From: CAWAWP01 sp963841205
Lineage (GTDB): Bacteria; Chloroflexota; Ktedonobacteria; Ktedonobacterales; JADMIN01
Length of the DNA stretch: 64,000 bases
Direction of reading: 5' to 3'
NCBI GenBank assembly: GCA_963841205.1
Contig: CAWJCH010000014.1
Coordinates: 558,001 to 622,000 of the forward strand
Shown here piece after piece: positions 18,361 through 26,527 of this stretch. The position numbers and the translations under genes are program-made. Under the pieces are notes generated by a model. That model saw only the letters and a program-made list of their open reading frames with translations, did not search any database and was not told the DNA's origin. Numbering within the stretch: position 1 is the first letter of the stretch; each line of letters begins with the position of its first letter.

Positions 18361-18505
18361 CACTTCACCTTCACGCTTCGCCGTCATCTCACCTTTCCCC
18401 TTGTGCTCTTCCCGCCCCACGTGCTACACTTCACATTAGAATATATATTCTTTTGATCCATTCCTCAAGCCACTACCCTTCGTCTCCAAGCGCCTTTACA
18501 GAAAA

Positions 18506-18547
18506 GGGCCATTCAGCCCCCGCTTGCAAGCAGGGGCTGAATGGCCC
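18506..18547 (+). repeat. Left-end hairpin of TnpB element A
   Basis: Arms GGGCCATTCAGCCCC and GGGGCTGAATGGCCC pair perfectly over 15 bp around an inner palindrome GCTTGCAAGC. It occupies the place of the shorter GGGCC/GGCCC hairpin in copy B and fits the subterminal stem-loop recognised by IS200/IS605 transposases. Confidence 0.7.
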
Positions 18548-18608
18548 GCTCCCCCACGAACGCGCAAGCTTTGTGCGATGGTGCTGGCAGATGCTGGCAG
18601 ATGCTGGC

Positions 18609-19813
18609 ATGCGGAAGACGTGCAAGGACCGCCTGTACCCAACCAACGAGCAGCGGCGCCTCCTGCAACGGCAGCTTGCGGAGTGCCGTTGGCTGTACCA
18701 CCACCTGCTCGCCGAGCGGCGGGATGCCTGGGAGCAACGGCAGGAGTCCGTGCGGCTCGACGACCAGCACGCCACGCTGCCCGCGCGCAAAGCCGAGCGG
18801 CCCACGCTGGCGGGGGGGCAGTCGCCGGTGCTGCAGGACGTCGCGAGGACGTCGCGAGGACGTCGCGAGGACGTCGCGAGGACGTCGCGGTCCGCCTTGA
18901 TCTGGCCTTCCAGGCGTTCTTCCGCCGCGTGCAGGCGGGTGAGCCAGCGCCGGGCGCTCCGCGCTGCCGGGGCGCGGGGCGCTACGAGAGCCGCACCTTC
19001 CCCCAAGTGCCGGTGGGCGGCACGCTGGATGCGGAGCGCAAACGGGTCTGCGCGATGACCGTCGGATGACCGTCGGATGACCGTCGGACGCCTCCAACTG
19101 GTCTTTCAGCGTCCCCTGGAAGGCAGGCCCAAGACGGCGACGAGCCGCCGCGGCAGCACCGGCAAGTGGCCCGTCACCTGCTCCGGTGCGCGTGTGCCGA
19201 GCCTGCGCCATGGCCCGAGACCGGGCGACCCGTTGGCCTTGACGTGGGCCTGAAGACCGTTGCCATGCCGACGCCGGGTGAACCCATCGCGAACCCGCGC
19301 TTCTTCCGCCGCGACGAGCACGCCTTGGCCGGGGCGCCGCGACGCTTGAGTCGAGAGGCAAAGGGCGCGCCCGCGCGCGGCGAGCGCCGCCGGGTGGTGG
19401 CCCGCGTGCAGGAGCGCCTCGCGTGGCGGCGCGGCGCCTTCGCCCACCAGCACGGCCGCCGCCTCGTCAATCCGTGCGACCTGCTCGCCGTCGAGGACCT
19501 GCCGGTCAACCGGATGGTGCACGACCATCGGCTCGCCAAGAGCCTCCATGACGCGGCGTGGACCCGGTTCGCGGACCTCCTCTCCTCCGAGGCAGCATGG
19601 GCCGGTCGGAGGTAGGTCGCCGTGAACCCCGCGTAGACGTCGCAGGATTGCTCCGGCTGTGGAGATCGGCAAACGCTCACCCCGGCCGATCGACCGTCCC
19701 ACCGCCCCTGGTGCGGGCTGGTGTTCGACCGCGACCTGAACGCCGCCCGGACTATCCTGCGGCTCGCGAGACACTCGTTGGGATTGGGGCAACAATCCCT
19801 GGCGCAGGCCTAA
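18609..19813 (+). pseudogene. TnpB RNA-guided nuclease pseudogene (copy A)
   Basis: The N-terminus MRKTCKDRLYPTNEQRRLL and downstream VGLDVGLKT, LLAVEDLPVNRM and FDRDLNAARTI segments identify TnpB with RuvC residues D, E and D still readable. The gene is dead. An 11-bp unit is repeated 4.8 times at 18837-18889 (+44 bp) and another 11-bp unit three times at 19055-19087 (+22 bp). A further frame change occurs near 19180. Two UAG codons interrupt GRR*VAVNPA*TSQDC at about 19614 and 19635, where copy B has Phe and Tyr. The zinc ribbon is also eroded (CSGCG retained, second pair damaged). Confidence 0.85.
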
Positions 19814-19846
19814 AAGCCCCCGGATTGATCCGGGGGAGTTGTCACA

Positions 19847-20450
19847 ACCTTCCTCAGCCACCTCCTTTCGGCCAAGACAGCTCAACCGCCCTCCCCATAG
19901 CGCCTCCAGCGACCGACCGCCTCCCCAGTGTCACCGGCCTCCAGCCGACCCCTCCCCAGGGAACTCCCCATGCCCACTACCAACGCCGGCACCATCCTTC
20001 CGCCCCGCTCACGCCCCGGCCCTCACCGCGCACCTCGCCTCACGGTCCCTTCCCCCGCGAGCGGGGGCTTGTCGGGGTTAGGTTTCCGCCCTTCGCTCCA
20101 ACTCCGCATCATCCCCACTCATCGCGCCACAAACCCAGCGCAAAAACTTAAAAGCGGAAGGAAACGGAAATCGCCCACCCCCAATGCCTGCCGTATACCG
20201 TCACCAAACCCCCAATTATTCGGCACCTTCCCCTAGTAGATCGCATGCCGCGAAGCACCCCATCTCGCATAGACGCCGCACAGCATCCCGGCGAGTCAGA
20301 AATATTCAGCACCCTCGCCCGATTTCCGCTTCCGCCGTCAGCGCCTGCGCGTTGACAGCCCCACTCCGGCGGGTATAATCGCCGGGGCGATCCCACATGG
20401 ACGGCGGCCGTGACGGCAACCACACCGAAGGGCGCAGAGGAGCAGACAGC
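19847..20450. other. Long intergenic region upstream of the glycosyltransferase
   Basis: Apart from the consensus promoter at 20352-20379, this 604-bp stretch shows only C/A-rich sequence with no coding pattern on either strand. It may be flanking DNA displaced by the TnpB element. Confidence 0.4.
20352..20379 (+). promoter_or_regulatory. Consensus sigma-70 promoter
   Basis: TTGACA and TATAAT, both perfect consensus hexamers, are separated by 16 bp. The predicted start near 20386 gives a leader of about 65 nt to the GTG at 20451. Confidence 0.7.
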
Positions 20451-22005
20451 GTGACAACGGCGACCACCGCGAGGCGTAGTACCCCCTCCTCCTATCTTCC
20501 GCCGTGGCTGGCGCGCATCCCGCCCCACGTCCGCGCCCTCGTCGTCATCCTCGTCGTCGCCACCCTGCTGCGACTCTGGCCGATCACCGGGGTCGCCCAC
20601 GACTACGACGAAGGTGTCTACTGGCAATCCCTGCGCGCCATGACCGCCGGGCATCCGCTCTTCACCTCCGTCTTCAGCTCGCAGCCACCGTTCTTCCTGC
20701 TCAGCCTCTACCCCTTCTACCTGCTCCTCGGCCAGTCCCTTGAAGCCGCGCGCCTCGGCGTCGTGATCTACTCCCTCGTCGGCGTGCTTGGCCTCTACGC
20801 TATCGGGCGCATGCTCGCCGGTCGCTGGACCGGCGTCGCCGCCGCGGCCTTGCTCGCCCTCGATCCGGTCTACCTCACCGAATCCCACAGCCTCCAGGCC
20901 GAAGTTCCCTCGCTCGCCTACGAGATCGTCTGCGTCGCCCTAGCCCTCGCCGCTCGCAAGACCGTCGGGCGCACCCGGTTGGCGCTCGCCGCGGCCAGCG
21001 GCGTCTTCCTCAGCCTGGGCGTCCTCACCAAGCTCTCCGATGTCGTGGCCGTGCTCCCCGCCGTGCTCTACCTCATTCCCTGGGGCGACCCCGCGCGCCT
21101 CAGCAGCCTGCCCACCGCGCTGCAGCGCGCCCTCCCCGCGCTCGGATGCTTCGCTCTCGGCGTCCTCGCCGGCCTGGTCGCCGTCCTCGCGCCCTTCGCC
21201 GCCCATCTCGATCTCGTCTACGATCAGGTCGTGCGCTTCCACACCGTCGCGGCGAAAGCGAACAACGCCGGCCTCGTCCACAACATCGGCATCCTGGCCA
21301 AATCCGCCCCGCAGTACCCGCTCTGGCTGCTATCGCTGGTTGCCGTAGCGCTGGCCCTGCACCGGCGATCGTCGGTCATCGTGCCGCCGCTGCTCTGGGT
21401 GCTCGCCACCGTCGCCTTGCTGCTCAACCAGCAGCCCCTCTTCGACCACCATCTCGCCCTGCTCTCGGCCCCCTTGGCGCTCCTCGCCGCGCTGAGCATC
21501 TCCCTCGCGCTGCAAACCTTCGCCGGCGGGCCGCTCCACATCGCCCGCGTCACACCGCCCACGCTGCCGCGCATCGTGCCACCGCTTCTCGTCGCGGTCG
21601 TGCTCCTCGTCGGCCTCGCCCAGGACTTGAAATCCGGTCGCTCCTACTCCCAAGCGCCGTCTGCCCTGCAAAAGCAGGAGTACTCGGCGCTCCAAAGCTT
21701 CAGCCTCCCCGACGATCTCGTCGCTAGTGACGACCAATACATCGCCGGCCTGGCCGATCGCTCAGTGCTGCCGCAGCTCGTGGATACCTCCTCCGTTCGC
21801 ATCACCAGCAACTATCTCACCGCCCCGCAGATCGAGGCCCTGCTCACCCAGGCCGACACGCGCGCCGTGCTCTTCGCCAGCGGCCGATTTTAACAGCATC
21901 CACGGCTTCCACGACTGGGTCACCTCGCACTACTCTCTCGTCACCACCTTCCCCGACGGCGGTGCGCTCTATCTCAAGACCTCCCCGGGCTTGCCCATCA
22001 CCTAA
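20451..22005 (+). pseudogene. GT39/PMT-like membrane glycosyltransferase, frameshifted near the C-terminus
   Basis: The N-terminal 480 residues form a GT-C type glycosyltransferase with about 10-12 transmembrane segments and the first-loop acidic motif HDYDEGVYWQSLRAM, as in ArnT/PMT enzymes that use polyprenyl-phosphate sugars. The frame ends at 21893 after LFASGRF. The expected continuation NSIHGFHDWVTSHYSLV...GGALYLK continues in another frame to 22005. Removing one T from the TTTT run at 21888-21891 rejoins them, so this is a single-base slip: either a real mutation or a sequencing error. GTG 20451 has AGGAG 8 nt upstream; ATG 20397 lacks a site. Confidence 0.75.
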
Positions 22006-22134
22006 TCGCCTCCATCCTCACCTCGGCGCGCGCCAGCGCCTCACCATCCCGTTGGCCACCAACCGCCACTCTCCGCTCTCTACATCCCTTTCTGCCGATT
22101 CCCTTCAGGTTCTTCGGCCTCTATCGCGCAGAAT

Positions 22135-22169
22135 GGGACGCTCCCGGCCTTCAGGCCGGGGAGCGTCCC
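22135..22169. terminator. Strong GC hairpin
   Basis: GGGACGCTCCCGGCC pairs with GGCCGGGGAGCGTCCC over 15 bp with one bulged base and a TTCA loop. It lies 130 bp after the glycosyltransferase gene and 140 bp before the next one. The surrounding 22006-22311 gap holds no other structure that I can see. Confidence 0.5.
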
Positions 22170-22311
22170 CGCCGATTACGGCCCGTGTGACGCACTATGA
22201 TCCCCAACACGGAGTTCCCGGTAGCGCGCGGCTTCCCAGCTTCGTCTCTACCGTCAGTGATCCCCCGTTCACACCTTCACGCGCGCCTCGCGCCGAGACA
22301 GGCATCCCCAC

Positions 22312-22977
22312 ATGGCAGTCCAAAAAGAGCACGCGATGACCCCCGCGGATTACCGCGAGCTGCGCCCCCAATTGGTGCTCTCGAGTATCGGCGCCGTGCT
22401 GGTGGGTGTGGCCTACCTCCTCCTCCCGGCGAAGCTCGCCGCCGTGCCGCGCTGGCTTCCGCTCGTCATCGTGGCGGTTGTCCTCGTGCCCCTCGTCTAC
22501 GTCGTATTCCTTCACCCAGAGCCGCATCGCATCCACCACATCGCGCGTATGCTGCGCCTGGCACTGCAAACTCTGCTAACGTTGGCGCTCCTCAGCTCGC
22601 TCGTGCTCTATGTCTCTTTGCTGCCGACCTTGGAGAACAACGGTGGGCGCATCTTACGGCCAGCCGCGCTGCTCTGGATCAGCAACATCCTCATCTTCGC
22701 CTCGTGGTACTGGGAGATCGACGGCGACGGACCGGTCAAGCGCCACATCCACGGACACGTCGCCACGGACTTCCTCTTCCCTCAACTGACCGCCGACATG
22801 CCTTTCGTGCCCGGCTTCGTGGACTACCTCTTCCTCGCCTTCAACTTCGCCACCGCGCTCAGCCCAGCCGACACCGCTCCCCTCACGTGGCGCGCCAAGC
22901 TCCTCATGATGGCCGAGGCGTTAATCTCCGGCACCATCCTCGTCCTCTTGGTGGCCCGCTCCGTCAACATCTTCTAA
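22312..22977 (+). CDS. Multipass membrane protein of unknown function
   Basis: The 221-residue protein has about six hydrophobic segments. The central HPEPHRIHHIARML loop and a C-terminal signature FVDYLFLAFNFATALSPADT and RAKLLMMAEALISG resemble a set of small conserved bacterial membrane proteins, but I cannot name the family with certainty. ATG 22312 has no clear ribosome site. ATG 22336 has AAAGAG about 6 nt upstream and may be the true start. No operon partner is apparent. Confidence 0.7.
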   Translation: MAVQKEHAMTPADYRELRPQLVLSSIGAVLVGVAYLLLPAKLAAVPRWLPLVIVAVVLVPLVYVVFLHPEPHRIHHIARMLRLALQTLLTLALLSSLVLYVSLLPTLENNGGRILRPAALLWISNILIFASWYWEIDGDGPVKRHIHGHVATDFLFPQLTADMPFVPGFVDYLFLAFNFATALSPADTAPLTWRAKLLMMAEALISGTILVLLVARSVNIF

Positions 22978-23312
22978 CCCGCTACCCGCCGCGCCGCGCG
23001 CGTCCTACGAAGCCCTGCACCCCTCGTCGCAAGGGCGCGCTTTTTGATCTTGCTCCATGTAGTGTCGGCCACCGGCGCCCTCCCCCTCTGGGGCTTGGCC
23101 GGGGTGAGGTCGCCCGCTCCATCCACTGCCACCCCACCCGCCTCGCAAGCGTACATGCCACGACTACACACCGGCTGCCGCCCCGAGGGGTACTTGCCAG
23201 ACGCCCGCTGCACCTGTAGGCTAAGGCAAGCACGTTCGGTCGGCTCATGCAGATCAGGCCGAGCGCGCGGCAGGCGCCAGGCGCGTGCGGGACGGCGGAG
23301 AGGGAGAGAGGC
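22978..23312. other. Intergenic stretch without a gene
   Basis: No coding pattern, promoter pair or hairpin stands out in this 335-bp gap. A short C-rich run near 23080 is the only compositional feature. Confidence 0.35.
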
Positions 23313-24167
23313 ATGGCAGAAATGAATCCGGTCGGACCGCAAGATTCCGGCTCACCGAATAGCGGCCAACAGGCCCCCACGGCGGTCACACGCCCGCTCA
23401 CGCTCGCCGAGGCGACGCGTTCCGCCGCGCAGGAGATCGAAGACAAGGTCGCCCGGGCCTACCTCGACTTCCGGCGCAACTTCTATCACGACGCCAACCC
23501 CACCCTCGACTCGATCCCCGCGCACAGCGACGAAGTGCTGCGCACCGAAGAGGGCACCATCGCCTATGACACGCTGCGCTTTGTGCCGGGCATGATCCGC
23601 CAGTTGCCCCTGCTCCGCGACATGATCAACCACCTGCAATGGGAGGTAGATATCCACTCCCTCACCGAACAGGAGCGCATCGAGCTGCACAATCAGACGA
23701 TGGTCTTCCTCCACGGCATCCAAGACGGCGTGCAGCCCTGGTACGTCGATTGGGTGCTCCGCGTCATGCAGGCCCTCCAATATGTCGAGCACCCCGACTA
23801 CTACCTTGCCTTCCCTTGGCAGGGCATCCTCTATCGCAAGCCAGAGGAGCTTGCCGCCTTCGCCAACGCGGTGGCGAACAACGACGTCGGACCGATCGTC
23901 GGCGAGATACAGCGCATTGGCAATGGACTGGTCGAGGCGCTGAACAACCCGCTCGGCGTCCAGCCGAAGCTCTGCTTCTCGGGACCCAACGGCGAGCGTG
24001 ATCGCGTCATATTCACGCTCAAGACCACCGCGGCGCTGGCCCTCGCCGCGTACCTCGCCTACGACTTCGCGCGTGACCTGCTGCGTCCCGACCACCACCA
24101 GCCGCCCGTCTCGGTGATTCAGGGCTTCCCGGAGGCTATCGCCGGCCACGTCCTCCCCGAGCGTTAA
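23313..24167 (+). CDS. Conserved hypothetical soluble protein
   Basis: This 284-residue protein has a Pro/Gln/Ser-rich first 45 residues. A largely helical body follows, with RSAAQEIEDKVARAYLDF, DMINHLQWEVDIHSLTEQER and PWYVDWVLRVMQALQYVEHP. One hydrophobic stretch near residue 240 (TAALALAAYLAYDFA) could be amphipathic or membrane-touching. I recognise no family. It is preceded by a GA-rich Shine-Dalgarno region (GGAGAGGGAGAGAGG). The earlier Met at 23247 is less likely. It is convergent with the propeller lipoprotein gene. Confidence 0.65.
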   Translation: MAEMNPVGPQDSGSPNSGQQAPTAVTRPLTLAEATRSAAQEIEDKVARAYLDFRRNFYHDANPTLDSIPAHSDEVLRTEEGTIAYDTLRFVPGMIRQLPLLRDMINHLQWEVDIHSLTEQERIELHNQTMVFLHGIQDGVQPWYVDWVLRVMQALQYVEHPDYYLAFPWQGILYRKPEELAAFANAVANNDVGPIVGEIQRIGNGLVEALNNPLGVQPKLCFSGPNGERDRVIFTLKTTAALALAAYLAYDFARDLLRPDHHQPPVSVIQGFPEAIAGHVLPER

Positions 24168-24225
24168 ACGGTGATCCCCCCTCTGGCAGCCGGAGGGGGA
24201 TCGCGAGACGCCAATAGCAGCCGCG

Positions 24226-25419
24226 CTACAGTCCAATCGTGGGCTGCGACATCGGCCCGCCGCCGTTGAAGTTCCATTGCTTCGCGCCGCTGGTGGCATT
24301 CAGCGCATAGACATTGCCGTCGTTCGCGCCGATGAAGACCAGCCCATTCGAGACGGTCGGCCAGCCCTGTCCGGGGAATCCCCCGCTGGCCTGGAACTTC
24401 CAATCCGGTGATCCGTCGCCCGTATGCCACGCATAGAGGTATTGGTCGCCGGAGGTGAAGTAGACGACGCCGCCCGAGACGGTCGGGCTGGTGTTCACGC
24501 TGTCGCCCGTCGAGTGCTTCCACTTGAGTTGGCCGCTGCCGGCGTCGATGGCGTAGAGGTTGTGGTCGGAGCAGCCGAAGTACAACGTGCCGTTATCGAT
24601 GGCCGGCTTGCCGATGATCTGGCTTCCCGCCTGGTATGACCACTTGAACGAGCAGTTGCTCGTGTTGATCGCGTAGATCTTGCCGTTGTCCGCGCCCGTA
24701 TAGACCACGCCGTTGTTCACCGTCGGCGAGGTGAACTCGATGATCGAGGCGGTCTGATAGCGGCAGCGCAGCGCGCCGTTGCCGGCGTTGAGCGCGTAGA
24801 GATAGTCGTTGCTGGCGCCGACGTAGAGCGAGCCATCCGTCTGAACATTGACCGAGATGTTGCTGATCATCGCCCCGATGGGATAGTGCCACTTCTCCGT
24901 GCCGGTGGAGGCGTCCAGCGCAAAGACCACGCCGTCGTCGGAGGCGGCGTACACGACGCCGTTGACCACCGCAGGCCGGCCCTCGATGCTGCTACTCCGC
25001 TGGATGTGCCAGATGATGGTGCCGCCGTTGATGGCGTAGACCCAGCCGGTATCGGTCGTCACGTAGACGATACCGTTGACGGCGGTCGGCTTGTTGGGGC
25101 TGCCGTTGATCGTGACCTTCCAGCGCTGCTTGCCGGTGCTCGCGTTGATGCCGTAGTAGACGCCGTTGGTCCCCGAAAACACGGTCATTTGGTCGAGCGA
25201 TACTCCCGGAGTCGCGGTCGGCCCTGAGGAGGATTGCGTCGCCGTGGGCGAGGGCGTACCCGATCCTGCGGTGCCGCTGGCGCTCGCTGTTGGGGAGCTG
25301 CCCGCGCTCGTGGTGGTGCTCGCGCTCGATGCACAGGCCGCGAACACCATGCACGCGATGCCCAGCAGAGTGACGGCGCGAAGCCGTGCCGATAGGGACT
25401 GGAAGCGTATTGAGGGCAT
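24226..25419 (-). CDS. PQQ-type beta-propeller lipoprotein
   Basis: The 397-residue lipoprotein has a signal peptide with lipobox FAAC near residue 28. A Ser/Thr/Gly/Pro linker leads to about seven propeller repeats of the form VYAxNAxTGxxxWK (YYGINASTGKQRWKV, VFALDASTGTEKWHY, LYALNAGNGALRCRY, LYAIDAGSGQLKWKH, LYAWHTGDGSPDWKF, VYALNATSGAKQWNF). These are PQQ/pyrrolo-quinoline-quinone-like repeats in a protein without enzymatic residues, similar to BamB-like scaffolds. AAGGGAG lies 6 nt before ATG 25419; the frame upstream is not coding. It is divergent from the ABC system. Confidence 0.88.
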   Translation of the reverse strand: MPSIRFQSLSARLRAVTLLGIACMVFAACASSASTTTSAGSSPTASASGTAGSGTPSPTATQSSSGPTATPGVSLDQMTVFSGTNGVYYGINASTGKQRWKVTINGSPNKPTAVNGIVYVTTDTGWVYAINGGTIIWHIQRSSSIEGRPAVVNGVVYAASDDGVVFALDASTGTEKWHYPIGAMISNISVNVQTDGSLYVGASNDYLYALNAGNGALRCRYQTASIIEFTSPTVNNGVVYTGADNGKIYAINTSNCSFKWSYQAGSQIIGKPAIDNGTLYFGCSDHNLYAIDAGSGQLKWKHSTGDSVNTSPTVSGGVVYFTSGDQYLYAWHTGDGSPDWKFQASGGFPGQGWPTVSNGLVFIGANDGNVYALNATSGAKQWNFNGGGPMSQPTIGL

Positions 25420-25603
25420 GCGAGGCTCCCTTTCTATTGAGGTGCGAAGACGAGTATACACCAACGGATCGGACATGTCTCCAGCTTCGCAAACGGGGAA
25501 GTGTCGGCGCGGACGCACGCCGGCATGCTTGTGGTGCGCCTGGAATTCCGCGCGTCTGGCTGCGGGTGCGCATCGAGCGCGTGGTTGCGCTTCGCCCGGA
25601 TCC

Positions 25604-25620
25604 TTAACCAATTCTTAACG
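25604..25620. promoter_or_regulatory. TTAACC-N5-TTAACG direct repeat
   Basis: Two hexamers recur with an 11-bp period in the region between the divergent lipoprotein and ABC genes. This geometry is used by OmpR/PhoB-type response regulators. No such regulator is encoded in the window, so assignment is tentative. The rest of 25420-25739 shows nothing definite. Confidence 0.3.
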
Positions 25621-25739
25621 CTGCGGCGCCCGACAGGGACAACACAGAGGTATCGGTGTGCGTATCAACAGCGGTCTCTTCAGTGTGCGGCATCTTGTGG
25701 CATGCTCATGCATGCCGTGCGAGTACGAAGGAGCGCGTC

Positions 25740-26456
25740 ATGATTCAGCCGACCGGACAAACGATGCAGACCGGCGCCACCACCCGCGCGGCGGCGTTGG
25801 AGGCCATAGACATTCGGAAGTCGCTGCCACTCGGTCGCGACCGCATCGACATCCTCAGGGGTATCTCGCTGCGCATCAATCCTGGCGAGTTCGTCTCCAT
25901 CGTCGGCCCGTCCGGCTCGGGCAAGTCCACGTTGCTGGGAATCATCGCCGGGCTGGATAGCCCGACCAGCGGCCAGGTGCTGGTTGACGGCGTCGATATA
26001 ACCCGCATGAGCGAAGGCCAGCTCGCCGCCGTGCGCAATGCCAAGATCGGCATGGTCTTCCAGGCCTTCAATCTGATCCCCACCCTCACCGCGCAGGAGA
26101 ACGTCGAGGTGCCGCTCTACGTTGGCAAGCATACCGGTAGCCCTTCCGCCCGCGCGCAAGAGCTGCTGACGCTGGTCGGCCTGCAGCATCGCACCGGCAA
26201 CCGCCCCACCCAGCTCTCCGGTGGCGAGCAGCAGCGCGTCGCCGTCGCGCGGGCGCTGGCGACCAACCCCGCCATCGTCATCATGGACGAGCCGACCGGC
26301 AACCTCGACAAGGCCAACGGCGACAACGTGCTCCAGATGATCCGCGACCTGCGCCAGGCGACCGGCACCACCTTCGTCATCGCCACGCACGACCCCAACG
26401 TCGCCGGGGCGGCGGACCGCGCCATCCGCATCGTGGACGGCCTCGTGGCCGAATAG
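25740..26456 (+). CDS. MacB/LolD-type ABC transporter ATP-binding protein
   Basis: The 238-residue ATPase has Walker A GPSGSGKST, Q-loop VFQAFNL, signature LSGGEQQR, Walker B IVIMDEPTGNLD and the H-loop IATHDPN. The EPTGNLD sequence and short length are typical of the MacB/LolD/FtsE group, which powers mechanotransmission rather than classic substrate transport. AAGGAG lies 6 nt before ATG 25740. The large permease gene follows within about 70 bp and is certainly its partner. Confidence 0.94.
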   Translation: MIQPTGQTMQTGATTRAAALEAIDIRKSLPLGRDRIDILRGISLRINPGEFVSIVGPSGSGKSTLLGIIAGLDSPTSGQVLVDGVDITRMSEGQLAAVRNAKIGMVFQAFNLIPTLTAQENVEVPLYVGKHTGSPSARAQELLTLVGLQHRTGNRPTQLSGGEQQRVAVARALATNPAIVIMDEPTGNLDKANGDNVLQMIRDLRQATGTTFVIATHDPNVAGAADRAIRIVDGLVAE

Positions 26457-26527
26457 CGCGTCGCGTGGGCACTTCGCGTCACTACTCGAAGCAACTCCGC
26501 CTCGTGCGGTTCGTCTGGGGGCTTCTC

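Larger units (their letters stand above)
18500..19846 (+). mobile_element. Decayed TnpB-only (IS200/IS605-type) element, copy A
   Basis: Ends are inferred by comparison with copy B at 31835-33113. Both begin AGAAA immediately after a TTAC tetranucleotide (here 18496-18499). Both end in a stem-loop followed by GAGTTGTCACA. No tnpA (Y1 transposase) is present, so it is a TnpB-only (IS1341-like) element. The left end holds a large 15-bp hairpin (18506-18547) and the right end a hairpin of CCCCCGGATTGATCCGGGGG at 19817-19836. In active relatives the 3' end encodes the omega RNA whose guide is the flanking host sequence. Confidence 0.75.
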
